A DNA stretch of 64,000 nt from Branchiostoma floridae. Taxonomy: Eukaryota; Chordata; Leptocardii; Amphioxiformes; Branchiostomatidae. The notes beneath the pieces are model-generated. The model was not told the DNA's origin, searched no databases, and saw only the letters and a program-made list of their open reading frames with translations. The DNA lies in contig NC_049992.1 in assembly GCF_000003815.2 (NCBI RefSeq), forward strand, positions 12,060,131 through 12,124,130. The letters are read 5' to 3'. Both the position numbers and the translations under genes were made by a program. Below, one piece after another: positions 35,701 through 47,173 of this stretch (position 1 is its first letter; every line of letters starts with the position of its first letter).

Positions 35701-38700
35701 CACGAGAGCCCATATAGGGGTGGTAGCCCTCCGGCTTGGGGGCAGGGGGTCTACACAGGGTTGTTTTCTGCTGATCGGCTGCAGGCTTTGGAAGAGAAGG
35801 GAGACCATCGGAACCCTTCCTATTACCATTTGGCCACTAAAGGTTTTTGGGGGTACACAAAGGGACAAGGATTGTTTTTAAAAATCTGTTTGGTTTTTAG
35901 GTTAAAGTTCATGTCAGTCATGCAGAACCAAACAGCTCTTTATTTATCAAATGCAAGCCGTATCAATGAAGTTCAAAATTAGAATAGGCAGTATAAGCAG
36001 TCTAGAATTCACTATACCAGCACAGTTTGCAATTTATGATATATCAAATCAATAACATGCCTCCGAGCAGTTATTGTTTTAAAAAGCAGCAATACACCTT
36101 TTCCTTTTTTTAATTTTCTAACTTTGGTTAGGATTGACGATAATAACCAAACCTAATCAACCTTACACTAAGTTACAGAAAAGCTTTAATTATTTACATG
36201 ACTAACACCTCCTCTGGATGGCCTCTCGATGTTGATTGCAAAGTTTAACTAAAATGTCATTTGGTGATATTTCTAACATTTTATTCACCTGCACAGAGTG
36301 TCTGAATGGAGGAGACATTGCCGAGATGCCCCTGTCATGTGTTGGGGACCGAGAACTGGCATGGTGAGCATGAGAGGCCAGGAGGTGTAGACTGGAGTGG
36401 GCCTCCAGTTTGGAGACTGGAGGTTCGGGGGCAGTCTGCTTTGTTGGGGAATACTGCACAGGCACAGCCTTTCAAAACAAGGAACACGGGCTAAATCCTG
36501 TCCAACAGCACCAATCTATCGTCTAGAATCATTGTGCAATATTTAGAAGGGAATACCTGTCTCTCAACATTGACACAAGTGAGCTTGGCTTTTTGGACAG
36601 TAAGGAAATAAATGCATGATTGATATCTAGCATTAGTGGACAGGATTCAGTAAATTATCTGTCACTGCTACATAATACAATGTACATCTAGACATGGAAA
36701 AACAAGTTGAAAAAAAGACACCCAAAAAAGGAAAGAAAATAAGGTAGAATGATAGCACTTGCCTCTCCTAAAGGCTTTTAGTAACTTTCAGTCTTAGAAG
36801 AGGAAACAAACAAGAAAGCAATTTTCTTCACAAAATACAGAAGATACAAAAAAGGTAAAAATTCTCATAACTAAAAAGCACATGTTACACCCACACAAAA
36901 ATAAAGAAATATCTGTAACAGTTTAACACCAACCTTTGCTGAAGATGGCTGACCAATAGCAATGGCCTGTGGCACGGGGTGGGAGGATTGGCTCTTTGTC
37001 TTATCAACTGTAGAGGAGTCTGTCTTCTTTGGAGAGGTGGAAACCCTCTTCTCTGATTGGTCCAGCTGTTTGGACTGGGAGGGTTTTGATTGGTTGGCGG
37101 AGGAGGGCGGGACAGGGGGACCCCTGAGAGGAAGGGCTTGCACAGAGCCCTGGCCACGGGATATCTGAGGTAGAATAACATCAACATGGTGACATTTCCA
37201 CTATAGGTTGTCCAGTTTGACTCAACAACAAGAGCTTTCTTTATTTTAGAAATACTGAGATAAAACTATGATTTCTTTATCTTAATATGACAATCATGTT
37301 TGAATAATACAATTTTAGAATCCCAGAAATAGGAATCTAGTAAAGAAATACTAGTACCAGTAAATTAAGTTGCAGCTGTATACCCACTATTGCATTTCGG
37401 TTTTATCACCACTTAAACATGTATGCAATATATGTTACATTTACACTGTAAACTTGTGAGGGAAAATGATAGAATATATAATAGAAATTATTCTAGAAAT
37501 TTAGCCAATCCAAGAAAAAAATATGTGGGTGGCAGGGACTTAATTTCATAGCAGATGGGGAAAGGATCAGTTGCAATGCTTTAAGTTCATGGTTGAAATA
37601 ACCATAACGATGCAATGCAAGACAGAATATTTCATGTTTTACAGTATATTGGTCATGTTACCCTTGGTAAATATCAATGCCCTTTTAGGAGAAAAACTTG
37701 AAAAAGACAATGTCAGAACCAAGCCTCACCTGAGAGAGGAGAGCAGGGGGTGTTGAGGAAGAGCCGGTTGAACCAGATGTAGTTGCCGGCCCGAGAGCCA
37801 GCTGTGCACCAGCCTGCTGCTGCGCCATGGAGGCTGCCGCCTGCTTCTGCAGCTGGGCAGTCGCTGCCTGGGCCTGCGGGAGGGGGGCAGGGAGGAAAAA
37901 CGTAATTATATCTCAGGCACAAAGTCAAACTGCAACAGTTTGGATACCTACTGGTAACCTTGTACAACTGAGAATTGTCAAGTATATGATCAAATACAAG
38001 GGGAAGCATTACAACCTGTCTGTGTGTTGTTTTGCTGCTGCTCAGAATGAGAACTGTATGCCTAACAGGCTGGCACACCATACCATGTGTTCAACAGACC
38101 ACACTACAGCACACACAGCAAACAATAGACCTGTGTCTCTTTGACCTTGGGAAAAGACACGACATTGTTGCAACATGTTTACCTCATTCATGAAGAAGGT
38201 TTGAGGGAAAACTGGGCTTCTTTAACAACAATGGCACAGACACTGGATGTAACATGTACACCAAACTATTATAGATTATTCATGGCACTTCCTGTTTAAT
38301 ACTAGATAAAGTTGCCTGGTATTGGAGGGTGGAGCTTGCACGCAAAGTGTTTCACCTCACAAGATCAATACCTGAAGTTGTGTGATCCTGTTACGTCATG
38401 GACGTTTTTTGTTTTGAGTTTGTTTTGTTTTGTTTTCAAGGGTACTCTTACCTATTCACTCAACTTAAGAGGACTTCCTGTCCCTAAGCACCTACTAACC
38501 CCTTTTCCTGTCTTATTCTCAGACAGCAGTGAGCAAGTATAGTTACATTGGCCTGAGTACAGTATGTAAGGGTACTGTATCATGCTGTGGGCTATATGAA
38601 ACTTCTAATGTTTATCATGTAATACCTGGCACATATGTTAAGTAAGAACTGTCAAACCTGCCCAAGCGGCCACCACTTCAACCTGGCCACCTGGCCATAA

Positions 38701-41441
38701 TGGCCGCTTTTTCTCCATCCCGAAAATTTTCCCCGAACACGCAGGTATTAAGTAACCTTCCCTAGACAGTCACCTGCCCAACATGTCTGCAGCCACATTG
38801 GATGGAGACTGAACAGGGTCCCAATCCCTGCCCATGCCAGCCACCTAGGTTTCCGAGGGTCTTCAGAAAATTGTGCCCTGGATTGTCACGACAAAACCTG
38901 ATGGCTTCAAAGGTTGGGATATTCTACTGTGATATGGGTGGACTCAATGCCACCATGTAATGATAGATTTGTTTGTTACATATGCCACAACAAAATCTAT
39001 ATCTACTTCTCAAAGAACTCTTTTTTATTGCAATGTCACCAAGCTTGTGAAGTTATACGCTTGAACCTTTATCTATTCACTTGAAATGGCAGACAGAAAC
39101 TGTCCCACAAAAAAAAGGTTTTGCAGAGCATGACCATGATCGTGTTGTTAAGGTGGCTGTAAAAAGGCAATTTAAAGCTTTCCAGCACAGAAACATAGCA
39201 GACATTCCGTGGACACCTTGAACATGTTTGTGGCAGTGGATTCAGCACATGTCACACAAAGGGCCAATATTTTGTTTGATGGTCTGGGCTCCAAAGAGAC
39301 AGAAGTGATTTTTGTGTGTTGCCACCTATGACTTATGTGACTTTGCATTGATGAGTTGACTTGAAATTCAGGATTCATAAATGGTAGTCCAATCTAATCA
39401 CATTTTTAACAACTTGAGATTTGTGTCCAGAGTGGGCTTAATGACACTGCGCACTGATTTCAGACAAAAAGAACTGTCTCGTTTCAGTCACCTTGTGTAA
39501 ATATAAGGTATACTACTTTGTGAATGTAAGATAGACCTGTTGGTAGTTTTGTCCATGTAATATGACAAATACTTGACATGTAAAACAACGACTTGCAAAC
39601 CATCTACATGTTGTGAACCGATCCTCTTCAAGCCAGCCACATGTCCAAAATGTACTTTTGTCCAGTCCGTCAAGTGGCCATCTTGAGCAGGTTTGATCAT
39701 ACCCAAGAGGCCTACACTGACAGTTCTTACTGTTCCTAGTTGAGAGTAAGCAACACAACCTTCAGCTTATCTAAATGCTGAAATACCGTTCCTTCTGCTC
39801 CTCTTTTGAAATGAGTAGTTTTAGCTTTTCAAATTTTGATCTACAATGATACAAGATAAAGACACTAAAATTGTGAAAATCATAATAAATGTGCATGCCT
39901 GGCTTGTGTGTTCTCCTGACTGACCTGTTGTGAAGCTGCTGCGCTCTGTGCCTGCTGTGCCTGTAACAGCACGCTGTGCAGCTGCTGCGGTGTGCAGGTG
40001 GTGTACAGCGGCTGTCCCGCCTGTCCCACCAGCTGTAGCGGCTGTGACAGACTCAGGCCCCCTGCCCCGGCAGCTGCAGCCATGCGGGGCCCCAGCAGCT
40101 GCAGTGCGGCTGGCGTGGTGAGGAGCTGTGCCTGAGATGTCACTGTACCAGACTGGGTGGACAGGACCTGGCGGTTTGCCTGGAATTACACATGGACGTC
40201 ACTGTTAGTGTCACAGAACACATATGATCAGGTATTTCTGAGTTAAATGTATGGAGGAAAAACAATCTCCTTGATTCATAGACTAGCAAAATGTTACAAA
40301 CAATACATTACAGGTTACACTTGTCTATCAAAGCTATATCAGAACTTTAGTTGCCTTAGAAGTTTATACACAATTTAACAACTATTATAATAATATTATA
40401 ATGCTAGAGTTCTACTACGACAGTGCTAGTTTTCTAGTTTGTTTGTAATATAGGATCAGGGCTGTCTCTAAGACAAGAAAATCAACATGGGCTCCCAAAC
40501 ATTGAGTGGGACAGAAAATTTCAAGCTGGAGACATCCCCGTGTAGGTTACAGACCTGTGTAAGTGAGAGGCCGTGCCCTGTATAGTATACAGACCTGTGT
40601 GAGAGAGAGCCCGTGCCCTGATAGTATACAGACCTGTGTGAGAGAGAGCCCGTGCTGTCCGACTGCAGACGAGCCCAGTGCCTGCTGCTGTGCCGCCATG
40701 TTCTGCAGCAGGAGCTGCTGCTGCATGTACATCTGCTGCAGGGCCGAGTACTGCGCAGCGCTCACGCTGGTCACAGGCTGGCCGCGGTGGAGGGCCTGCT
40801 GGATCACCTGCACCTGCACAGGAAACAGTCATGTTTAATAAACAGTCTTACATTTCAGACTGGGACAAGAACAAATGTATGTTTGGACTTTCCTTTTTTT
40901 GAGATGAGAGAAAGAAAAAGAGCTGGAAAAGATAAGCAACAAGAACCATATTTAGTGCAATTCTTTTCTTTCAATCCTACTAAGGTCACACTGATTTAAT
41001 TCCCTAGGTTCGTGAACATTTTAAGTTCAAAATATAGCAAGTTGACATCATGAATTTCTTAGTAGAGAAGAAAACTTCAGAATGAGTGCACCAAGGGATA
41101 ACCTGGTTCTTGTTTTTTTTCAACATGTTACGTGTATCTTTATTCTTTGATCAGAGAACTGTCATAAGTTTTCAGAATATCTTATGAGAAAAGATATTTT
41201 GAAAGAAACACAGAAGAGATAGTAAGAACTGACAAAGTTTGAAAACACTGAAAAGACACAGTGAGAAAGACAGAAGACAGAGAGAGAGAGAGAGAAAGAC
41301 CTGTCTGTCTGGAAAGAGAGCCGCTGGAACCTGCTGTACCTGGGAGGCCAGAGAGGGGGCGCTGTGAGACTGGTGTGCAGCAGGAGGCTGCTGGGTGGTC
41401 GGCACACTGGCATGATTGGGCGACGTTTGTCGGTCATTCAT
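26734..41441 (-). CDS. PHC: Polyhomeotic-like protein, Polycomb PRC1 subunit (complete, 16 coding exons)
   Basis: Coding exons, from the start: 41301-41441, 40634-40813, 39925-40179, 37730-37873, 36934-37164, 36289-36468, 35600-35785, 35062-35253, 34104-34430, 33119-33358, 31411-31620, 30852-30975, 30188-30296, 28001-28181, 27348-27539, 26734-26919. They total 3078 nt in one open frame, 1025 residues, the usual size for PHC proteins. Residues 1-740 are Gln/Pro/Ser/Thr-rich. A Polyhomeotic homology segment (KPQILTHLIDGFIIQEG) lies at about 741-762. An FCS zinc finger (CEFCGKVDYQFKF...FCSMACAKRYN) is split over two exons. The last exon is a SAM domain (VWEFIRSLPGCSDFADEF, then EIDGQALMLLKEDHLM), the polymerising domain of PRC1. 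Start is MNDRQTSPN; TTG codons upstream were not used. Nuclear chromatin repressor by family. Which vertebrate paralogue it matches cannot be said; it looks pre-duplication. Confidence 0.93.
29010..29298. mobile_element. hAT-type element in a PHC intron
   Basis: The ends are CAGTGTTCTGGCCAGC and GCTGGCTAGAACCCTG (14 of 16 match inverted). Flanks GGTAACTC (29002-29009) and GGTGATTC (29299-29306) are an 8-bp duplication with two differences, so this copy is older than those at 6618 and 53723. It lies in the intron that separates the two halves of the FCS finger. 289 bp, no coding capacity. Confidence 0.75.
30594..30897 (-). repeat. 162-bp tandem duplication covering the end of a PHC exon
   Basis: GCAGGGCAGTTAA starts at 30594 and again at 30756. 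The second copy includes the true 3' end and splice donor of the PHC exon 30852-30975. The first copy holds a decayed version of the same exon end and an intact-looking donor (CCCCAG|GTTGGT on the minus strand). Confidence 0.75.
32994..33092. repeat. (CA)n microsatellite in a PHC intron
   Basis: Interrupted CA/TG repeats next to the donor of the PHC exon at 33119. Open frames through it (Thr-His or Val-Cys runs) are artefacts of the repeat. Confidence 0.9.
40457..40540. mobile_element. Possible short hAT remnant in a PHC intron
   Basis: It starts CAGGGCTGTCTC, like the hAT element at 53723, and ends GAGACATCCCCG. Flanks TATAGGAT and TGTAGGTT agree at six of eight positions. The right terminus is not the expected CCCTG, so the call is weak. 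Confidence 0.35.
40552..40670 (-). repeat. Triplicated splice-donor segment of PHC (39-40 bp unit)
   Basis: The unit containing GACCTGTGTGAGAGAGAGCC (plus strand) starts at 40552 (diverged), 40592 and 40631. The copy at 40631 is the donor used in the model (GLSLTQ|GT). The next copy is 39 nt further, in frame, and would add 13 residues ending again in GLSLTQ. Confidence 0.8.
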
Positions 41442-41476
41442 GATGGTCAGCAAGTGTTCTTCTCGTCAGTATCAAT
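41301..41476 (-). other. PHC: PHC exon with the start codon and end of the 5'UTR
   Basis: The acceptor TGTTACAG precedes 41476. Bases 41476-41442 are UTR and the ATG is 41441-41439. The exon ends at a donor at 41301 (GACAGACAG|GTCTTT). Confidence 0.7.
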
Positions 41477-41761
41477 CTGTAACAGTGTAAGGAAACAAAA
41501 AATGATATTCAAAGGTAGGTTTCATGCAAAATCCAGATAGTGCAATAGTATCACAGAAATATTTGCTCAAATGAGTAAACTACAAAATAAAGTATGTTTA
41601 CATAAACAAAACATGTCACATCACCATGTAAAGCCCATTGACCTGGAAACAAATTGAACTGATATTTGGACAAAGCTGATGACATACAATTTTCTTTCTG
41701 GCCAGCTACAAAGTTGAGCCAAACTCCATTTAGGCATAACAAATCAGTTGAAAACTAGAGT

Positions 41762-42856
41762 TCGGCGACCTCATACCTCCATGAAAATTTAGAGCTTTCG
41801 TAAATTTCATGCAATTGACTAACACATTAACATAATTTATGCATCGTATTGTTCATCATTGACTAACGTACACATGTCACAATTATAAAATTCCCATTAT
41901 TAATCATAAAGCGTTTCTGCAATTTTTACATAAATTATGCAAATAAGTTCCTCATTACCATATTTGGTATCTGCTTATATTCCACCTATCATAGTTAACA
42001 TGTGTTACATTTATTGAAGTCCAGTTATTGAAAACAATGGAATTATACAATTTCCTCATTAATTATGCAAATTAAGTCCTCATTTGCATAAAATGTATAT
42101 CATTATGAACATCTTTGCCTAAGGTACCCGCATGCCTAATATGATGCCAATCCATCAATCCTTTCTGCAGTTATCCTCTTTAGAATGTCTTGACAAAAAC
42201 GCCCCTGCAGTTCCGAAATTAAATGTTAGGGGGCTGAAACCTGCCCCACTTTGTCATGACACTGCAAGCTATCTACCAGCCAAATGTCAAGACCATATCA
42301 CATCCAGGACAAGAGATACATTGAAAAACTGCCATGATATAATATTCTCATTAATTATGCAGATGTACTATTATTTTGCATAATTAGTATTTAATCTTGT
42401 ACAACATTGTCTAAGGTACCTATATACCAAAAATCATGAAAATCCGTTGTTTCCTTCTTGAGTTATCCTCGTCAGAAGTTTTTGACAAAAATGCCCCTGC
42501 TATCCCAAAACTAGACGCTAGGGGGCCCAAACTTACGTAATTTTTTCCTGAGCACAAGAGCTATCTAATACTTAAAAATCTTGACCATAGCATGTTCAGA
42601 ACACCGAGATAGCAAAACCGGAAGTTGCGCTGCAGTACCAAGGCCACACACCAGGGGGCCCAAAATTGACCTTGACCTTCGTCTTCCCAACCCCTACCTA
42701 CATACCAAATATCATCGTAGTCCATCAAGAGGTTCTCAAGTTATGCTGACCACAAATATGCGGACACACAGACACACACACAGACACACACACACACACA
42801 CAGACACACACACAGACACACTCAAAACTATACCTCCATTTTTTCATGGAGGTAAT
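41762..42856. repeat. Composite dispersed repeat in PHC intron 1
   Basis: Two internal units about 290 bp apart (near 42172 and 42461) share AGTTATCCTC, TTGACAAAAA, GCCCCTGC and TAGGGGGC in the same order. The block ends with interrupted CA repeats (42765-42825) and a hairpin, CCTCCATTTTTTCATGGAGG. A TACCTCCATGAAAA motif also marks the left end. It is non-coding; the family is not identified. Confidence 0.55.
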
Positions 42857-45800
42857 TACGGAAATCAGCATTACACAATTACAATACTTTCTAAATTCTA
42901 CTGATGAAAGTGTGGTGTTTTGACCTTAAAATGATATCTACATATATTTAGGAATGTGTATCTTGAATAAGCACTAAACAACATGAAGCTTTGTCAGTTT
43001 TACCTATAATCATAATGTAAATATGTTTTATACCACATCAAATCAATTCTGAGTACATAATCATGTATGTTGCTGGTGAAATGGACCTAGATACCAGACC
43101 CCTGCCCCAAACTCAATAATATCCAATGCTATTGTACATATCAGGGTCGAATTCTGGAGGAAGCCTGTTGTAGAATTTTCTTGGGACATGCTGGCCTTAG
43201 GGGTTGGTCGGTTTAGGCCCTGGAAACAGTCTGGCATCATGGATTGTGAAAATGACATGTGCTTACAACATAAATGTATCTGTCCCAACATTCTACCTGC
43301 TACCTAACTCAAAAACCAATACAGATTGGAGTGCCTAATGGCTAGATAAGAGTTTCACTATTCACAGAAACACACCATTTTTTTTTAAATTCTCAGTAAA
43401 ATCCTTCTACTCAAAAGAAACAGCGAAGTATAGTTATGACAAATTCTAAATTAAAACTTGCAACTCAGCTACTACATAGTTGACACACACATGGATGAAC
43501 TGCATTACTTGGCAAGGTACAATAGTAGTAGCAGTAATTCCAGTATTTGATTATATGGCAACATATTAGTGACAATTCTAAAAGACAGGAGGAGAGAACC
43601 GTACCTTAGTACCAACTCCTTGTACAAGCACTTTCCATCTGTGCAGGACAAACCAGTGTGGTCCTCCCTACCTTGGAGAGACCCAGACTGTTTAATGATG
43701 CTGAACAAATTGAAAAGGCCACTAAATCCTCACAGAGGACAATTAGGTCTTTCTGCCAACTAGGGTGAGATTCCCACCAAGTTAAACCTAACTTTAGGGG
43801 GAGGGGGTAAGTTTGGGAAGTTGACTCCCACATTACATATTGTGATTCAAATGATGCTACTTTTTCTCAACACCTTGTTGACGTTTCCTTTGATGCGTGA
43901 ACTTCGGTGACCCAGGAAAGTGCAGATCCCAAAGAAAGGGTGTCTAGACAATGCCGACAAGAGCAAGGATTTATATGCACATTTAGAACATGTTTGCCAC
44001 ACACACACCATTAGGCCTACAGTCCGGCCACCAGGGCAAAGACATTATGGTGTCTGGTGCTATTCAACTCTCCCACTTTGATCACAGGCGCTATTCAGCA
44101 TGGCATGCCATTACAAGGTTTGTTTCTCAAAGCCTAGAGGTCACGAGATGGAGAACAGGGGTCATTAGAAGATACTTGACAGAAAAAGGGACCGTAAACA
44201 TGAGCTTTTCCCAAGGTTATATCCTGTTATACGAATTGTTTAGTTTCAAAGGAATATTTGCATATTAAAGGACTATAGCTGAAGCTTTTGCTAAGTAAGA
44301 GCGGTTCCATCTCCTACCAAACCGAAGATGTCTACTCTACTCTACTCTGCTCTAAAAACTGACATTTTAAAAGAAATGATGTAGTTCAGAGACAGATCAT
44401 CATTCAAGGAGAAGATTATGATGGTACGAAAATGGTTTCCAGTTTCTAATCCTGACTGAAAATGAAATCCAGCCATGTTTGGTGGGAAAATGTCACCAGC
44501 CTCGCACCTTATGTTCTCTCTCTATAATAGTATTATAGAGAGAAAATACACATGTAGTGTGTACTGGTATGTTAATTAGATGCTACTTCACAGGTCTTTC
44601 CCTCAAGCAAAATATATCCGTCTGATTAGCATCTACAGGTACTTATTTTCCTTACTTCCTAGGCCCCTAGCTATAACATACCTTCTTCACAATATGGTGT
44701 AGATATACATCAAAACAGCTGTTTCAAACATACTCCAAACTCCACACATAGATGAGGTGTATACCAGATGAAAAAGTCAAACACTGCGGGAAATTCTTCA
44801 GTCTATGTAGAAACTAACCATGCAGAATAGGGAGTGGACTACGATGGAAGTTAGACTTTTGTGGGTGTCACCAAACAAAAGGACCTCTAACCACTTGTTA
44901 TTTATTGCCTATTACTAGTGTTAGAATTTTACACCTTTTCACGGCCCATTACAGCAATGTGTGAAGACAAACAATTGTTTCTCTAGTTCCTAAACATCAA
45001 CATACCTAATACACATCCTGACAATTTAGGAGTTCTCGTCATTAAAATCCAATGTTTACAGCTTCCCGCGGATGGAAATTAACAAAAGAAATACACCGGG
45101 GGGTGGGGGTGGGGGGGTATGTATAAAATAAAAAGCTTGTAACTTGGATGTTATTACTGACCATTTGAGGCAAAATTCAAAATTGCCATCTATGAGACAA
45201 GACTTGTATCTTTAGTCTTAAAACAAATGGTATTCAATACAATGTAATACCACCAAGGACTTAATTTTTTCCGGTACAGATACACCAGACATTTAGGACC
45301 AGAAATGTACCTGAACAATTTTATAGGTATGGGTACAGGTTATAGTCATGAGTACCAATAACTACCATTGTCTATAGTAACTGCCGGGGAAAATTCGCTT
45401 GCCAGCAGTGAGGTTTTAGGTACATAGCTGTACCCCAGATCAAAATTACAAATTTTTCTGGTATCGAGCTGCATAGATCTAATGTAATTTATTATAATAG
45501 CCTCAGTCAATGTAAAAACACATATTCTATGATATTGGATACCCACTCCATCCTGTGTGGACAGGTGAAATTACTACCAGGGGAAAACCTGGAATGATGC
45601 CAATCTATCTTCAATCACCTGCACAGCTTTCATGTTTCCCAAAGGTCATTCATCACTACAACATGGCCAGGCTGACATCTCAGAGATGGGCACCAGGCAG
45701 GAATATTGGACTGTTCTGGACATGGATTTTTAGATAATGTTCTTGATTGGATACATGCTAGTTGATCAGTACTGTCAGTCACTGCCACCTACCATACTAC

Positions 45801-45904
45801 TAGTAAGTATACTCCTATGCAAATAATTCCTTGTCATCAAAATGCTGTTTTGTTTTGTTGTTGATAGCTATCTACTGAATGCTTTCACATGACATTTTAC
45901 ATGA
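42857..45904. other. PHC intron 1, mostly featureless
   Basis: No coding sequence recognised. A perfect 12-bp-arm inverted repeat CTCTCTATAATA-G-TATTATAGAGAG lies near 44518-44542. Short G-rich runs occur at about 45095-45118. Confidence 0.4.
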
Positions 45905-45912
45905 CATACCGG

Positions 45913-47165
45913 CAGTGTTTCCGCCAGACCTCAGCTGGGAGGCCGTCCACCTTGGGGCGCGAAAACCGCGAAAATTAAATTTAATTGCAAAACCGCGAAC
46001 ATTAAATTTAATTGTAAAACCGCGAAAATTAAATTTAATTGTAAAATCGCGAAAATTAAAGTTAATGGTTAACTGTCGCAAGAAAAAACAAAACAACTAA
46101 TGTCCGATCTGTGCCGCGTACCGGTATGCCGCACCGAACGGGTACTACGACTTTTAAAAAGTTCTAGAAACGGTTCTTGGACTTTCAAAAAAGAAATAGC
46201 ATTTGTATATATTCTCTTTTATGTTGTAGTATACTTATAAATCATCTAAAACCTTCCATAGATCGAGAAATTTGCGTTCAGAAATGACGAAAAACATCGT
46301 CTATCGGCGACAGTGAGCGTAATGGCGGCCGAAATCCCGCAATCTCACGTGGTGACTTCTCGCGAGATCTGGGAAAACTAGTGACGTCATGGGAAACTAG
46401 CGCTGTGATTGGCTAGGATACACAACAGCTACTGACCGCCATTTTTTATGCGTATTTATCCCGAAAATTTCTGCCGTTTTCGGAGATTTTGCGGGCTCAA
46501 AACTCATATAAAAAGGAACCAAAGTTATACTTGATGTTTTTACGTCCATCACCTCATATATGAACCCTTTATTTTTCCGCTGTGTTGCCGATAACGAACT
46601 TGAAAGAGGTCGGGGCGGGGATTTCCCGTGCCGAGCACCCCGGTGGGCACATGTTTCTGTTCATCGTGTTTTGTTTTGTACGATGATTGATGATGAAAAC
46701 AGAGACTAAAGTTTTTAATATCTAGACAAAGTTAGTGTGTTTTCTTATTAATTTTTTTCTCCCAATAACAACTATTAGTTTGTAGTGTAATAGCGAGATC
46801 GACCTACCGCCAAGTTTTCGAAATGTGGCAGGGAAAATTCGCATAACTGAGACCTTGAAAAACGGGTTTTAATGAGATTATCGTATGGGAAAGGCCGCCG
46901 ACACACATTGTCAACAATCATAACAATAGCAAAACAAACAGTAAGCGGCTTTCTGACTGTGGACGGCGTCCCCAAGCGTCTAGCTTCAATACAAAACACA
47001 AAACTGCGGTTTACATTTATCGACTTTGTTAAAGTTTGTACAGATTTCTCGGCAAAATGTGGGTCGCATTTTTTTTATGAGGACGGCCTCTGTTTGCGTT
47101 CAAGCCGTCCAAAACGAAATGAGACCGTCAATGGACGGGTGGACGCCCCTCTGGCGGAAACACTG
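45913..47165. mobile_element. 1.25-kb hAT element with perfect 8-bp target duplication, in PHC intron 1
   Basis: The terminal inverted repeat is CAGTGTTTCCGCCAGA, 16 bp and perfect, flanked by CATACCGG at 45905-45912 and 47166-47173. The 8-bp duplication and CAGTG ends place it in the hAT superfamily. The left subterminal region holds four tandem units of about 30 bp (45960-46065) containing the palindrome AATTAAATTTAATT. The interior at 46850-46985 matches the smaller element at 6618. I find no transposase frame, so it is non-autonomous. A CpG-rich interior around 46320-46420 has promoter-like motifs. Confidence 0.92.
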
Positions 47166-47173
47166 CATACCGG

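Noticed and set aside
44517..44543. Perfect 12-bp-arm inverted repeat as a possible regulatory site
   Set aside because: Low-complexity TCTCTATA sequence in a large intron; chance or microsatellite origin is likelier.
45872..46096. Repeated KFNFRGFT peptide on the minus strand
   Set aside because: It is translation of the 30-bp subterminal repeats of the hAT element, with no start context or family match.
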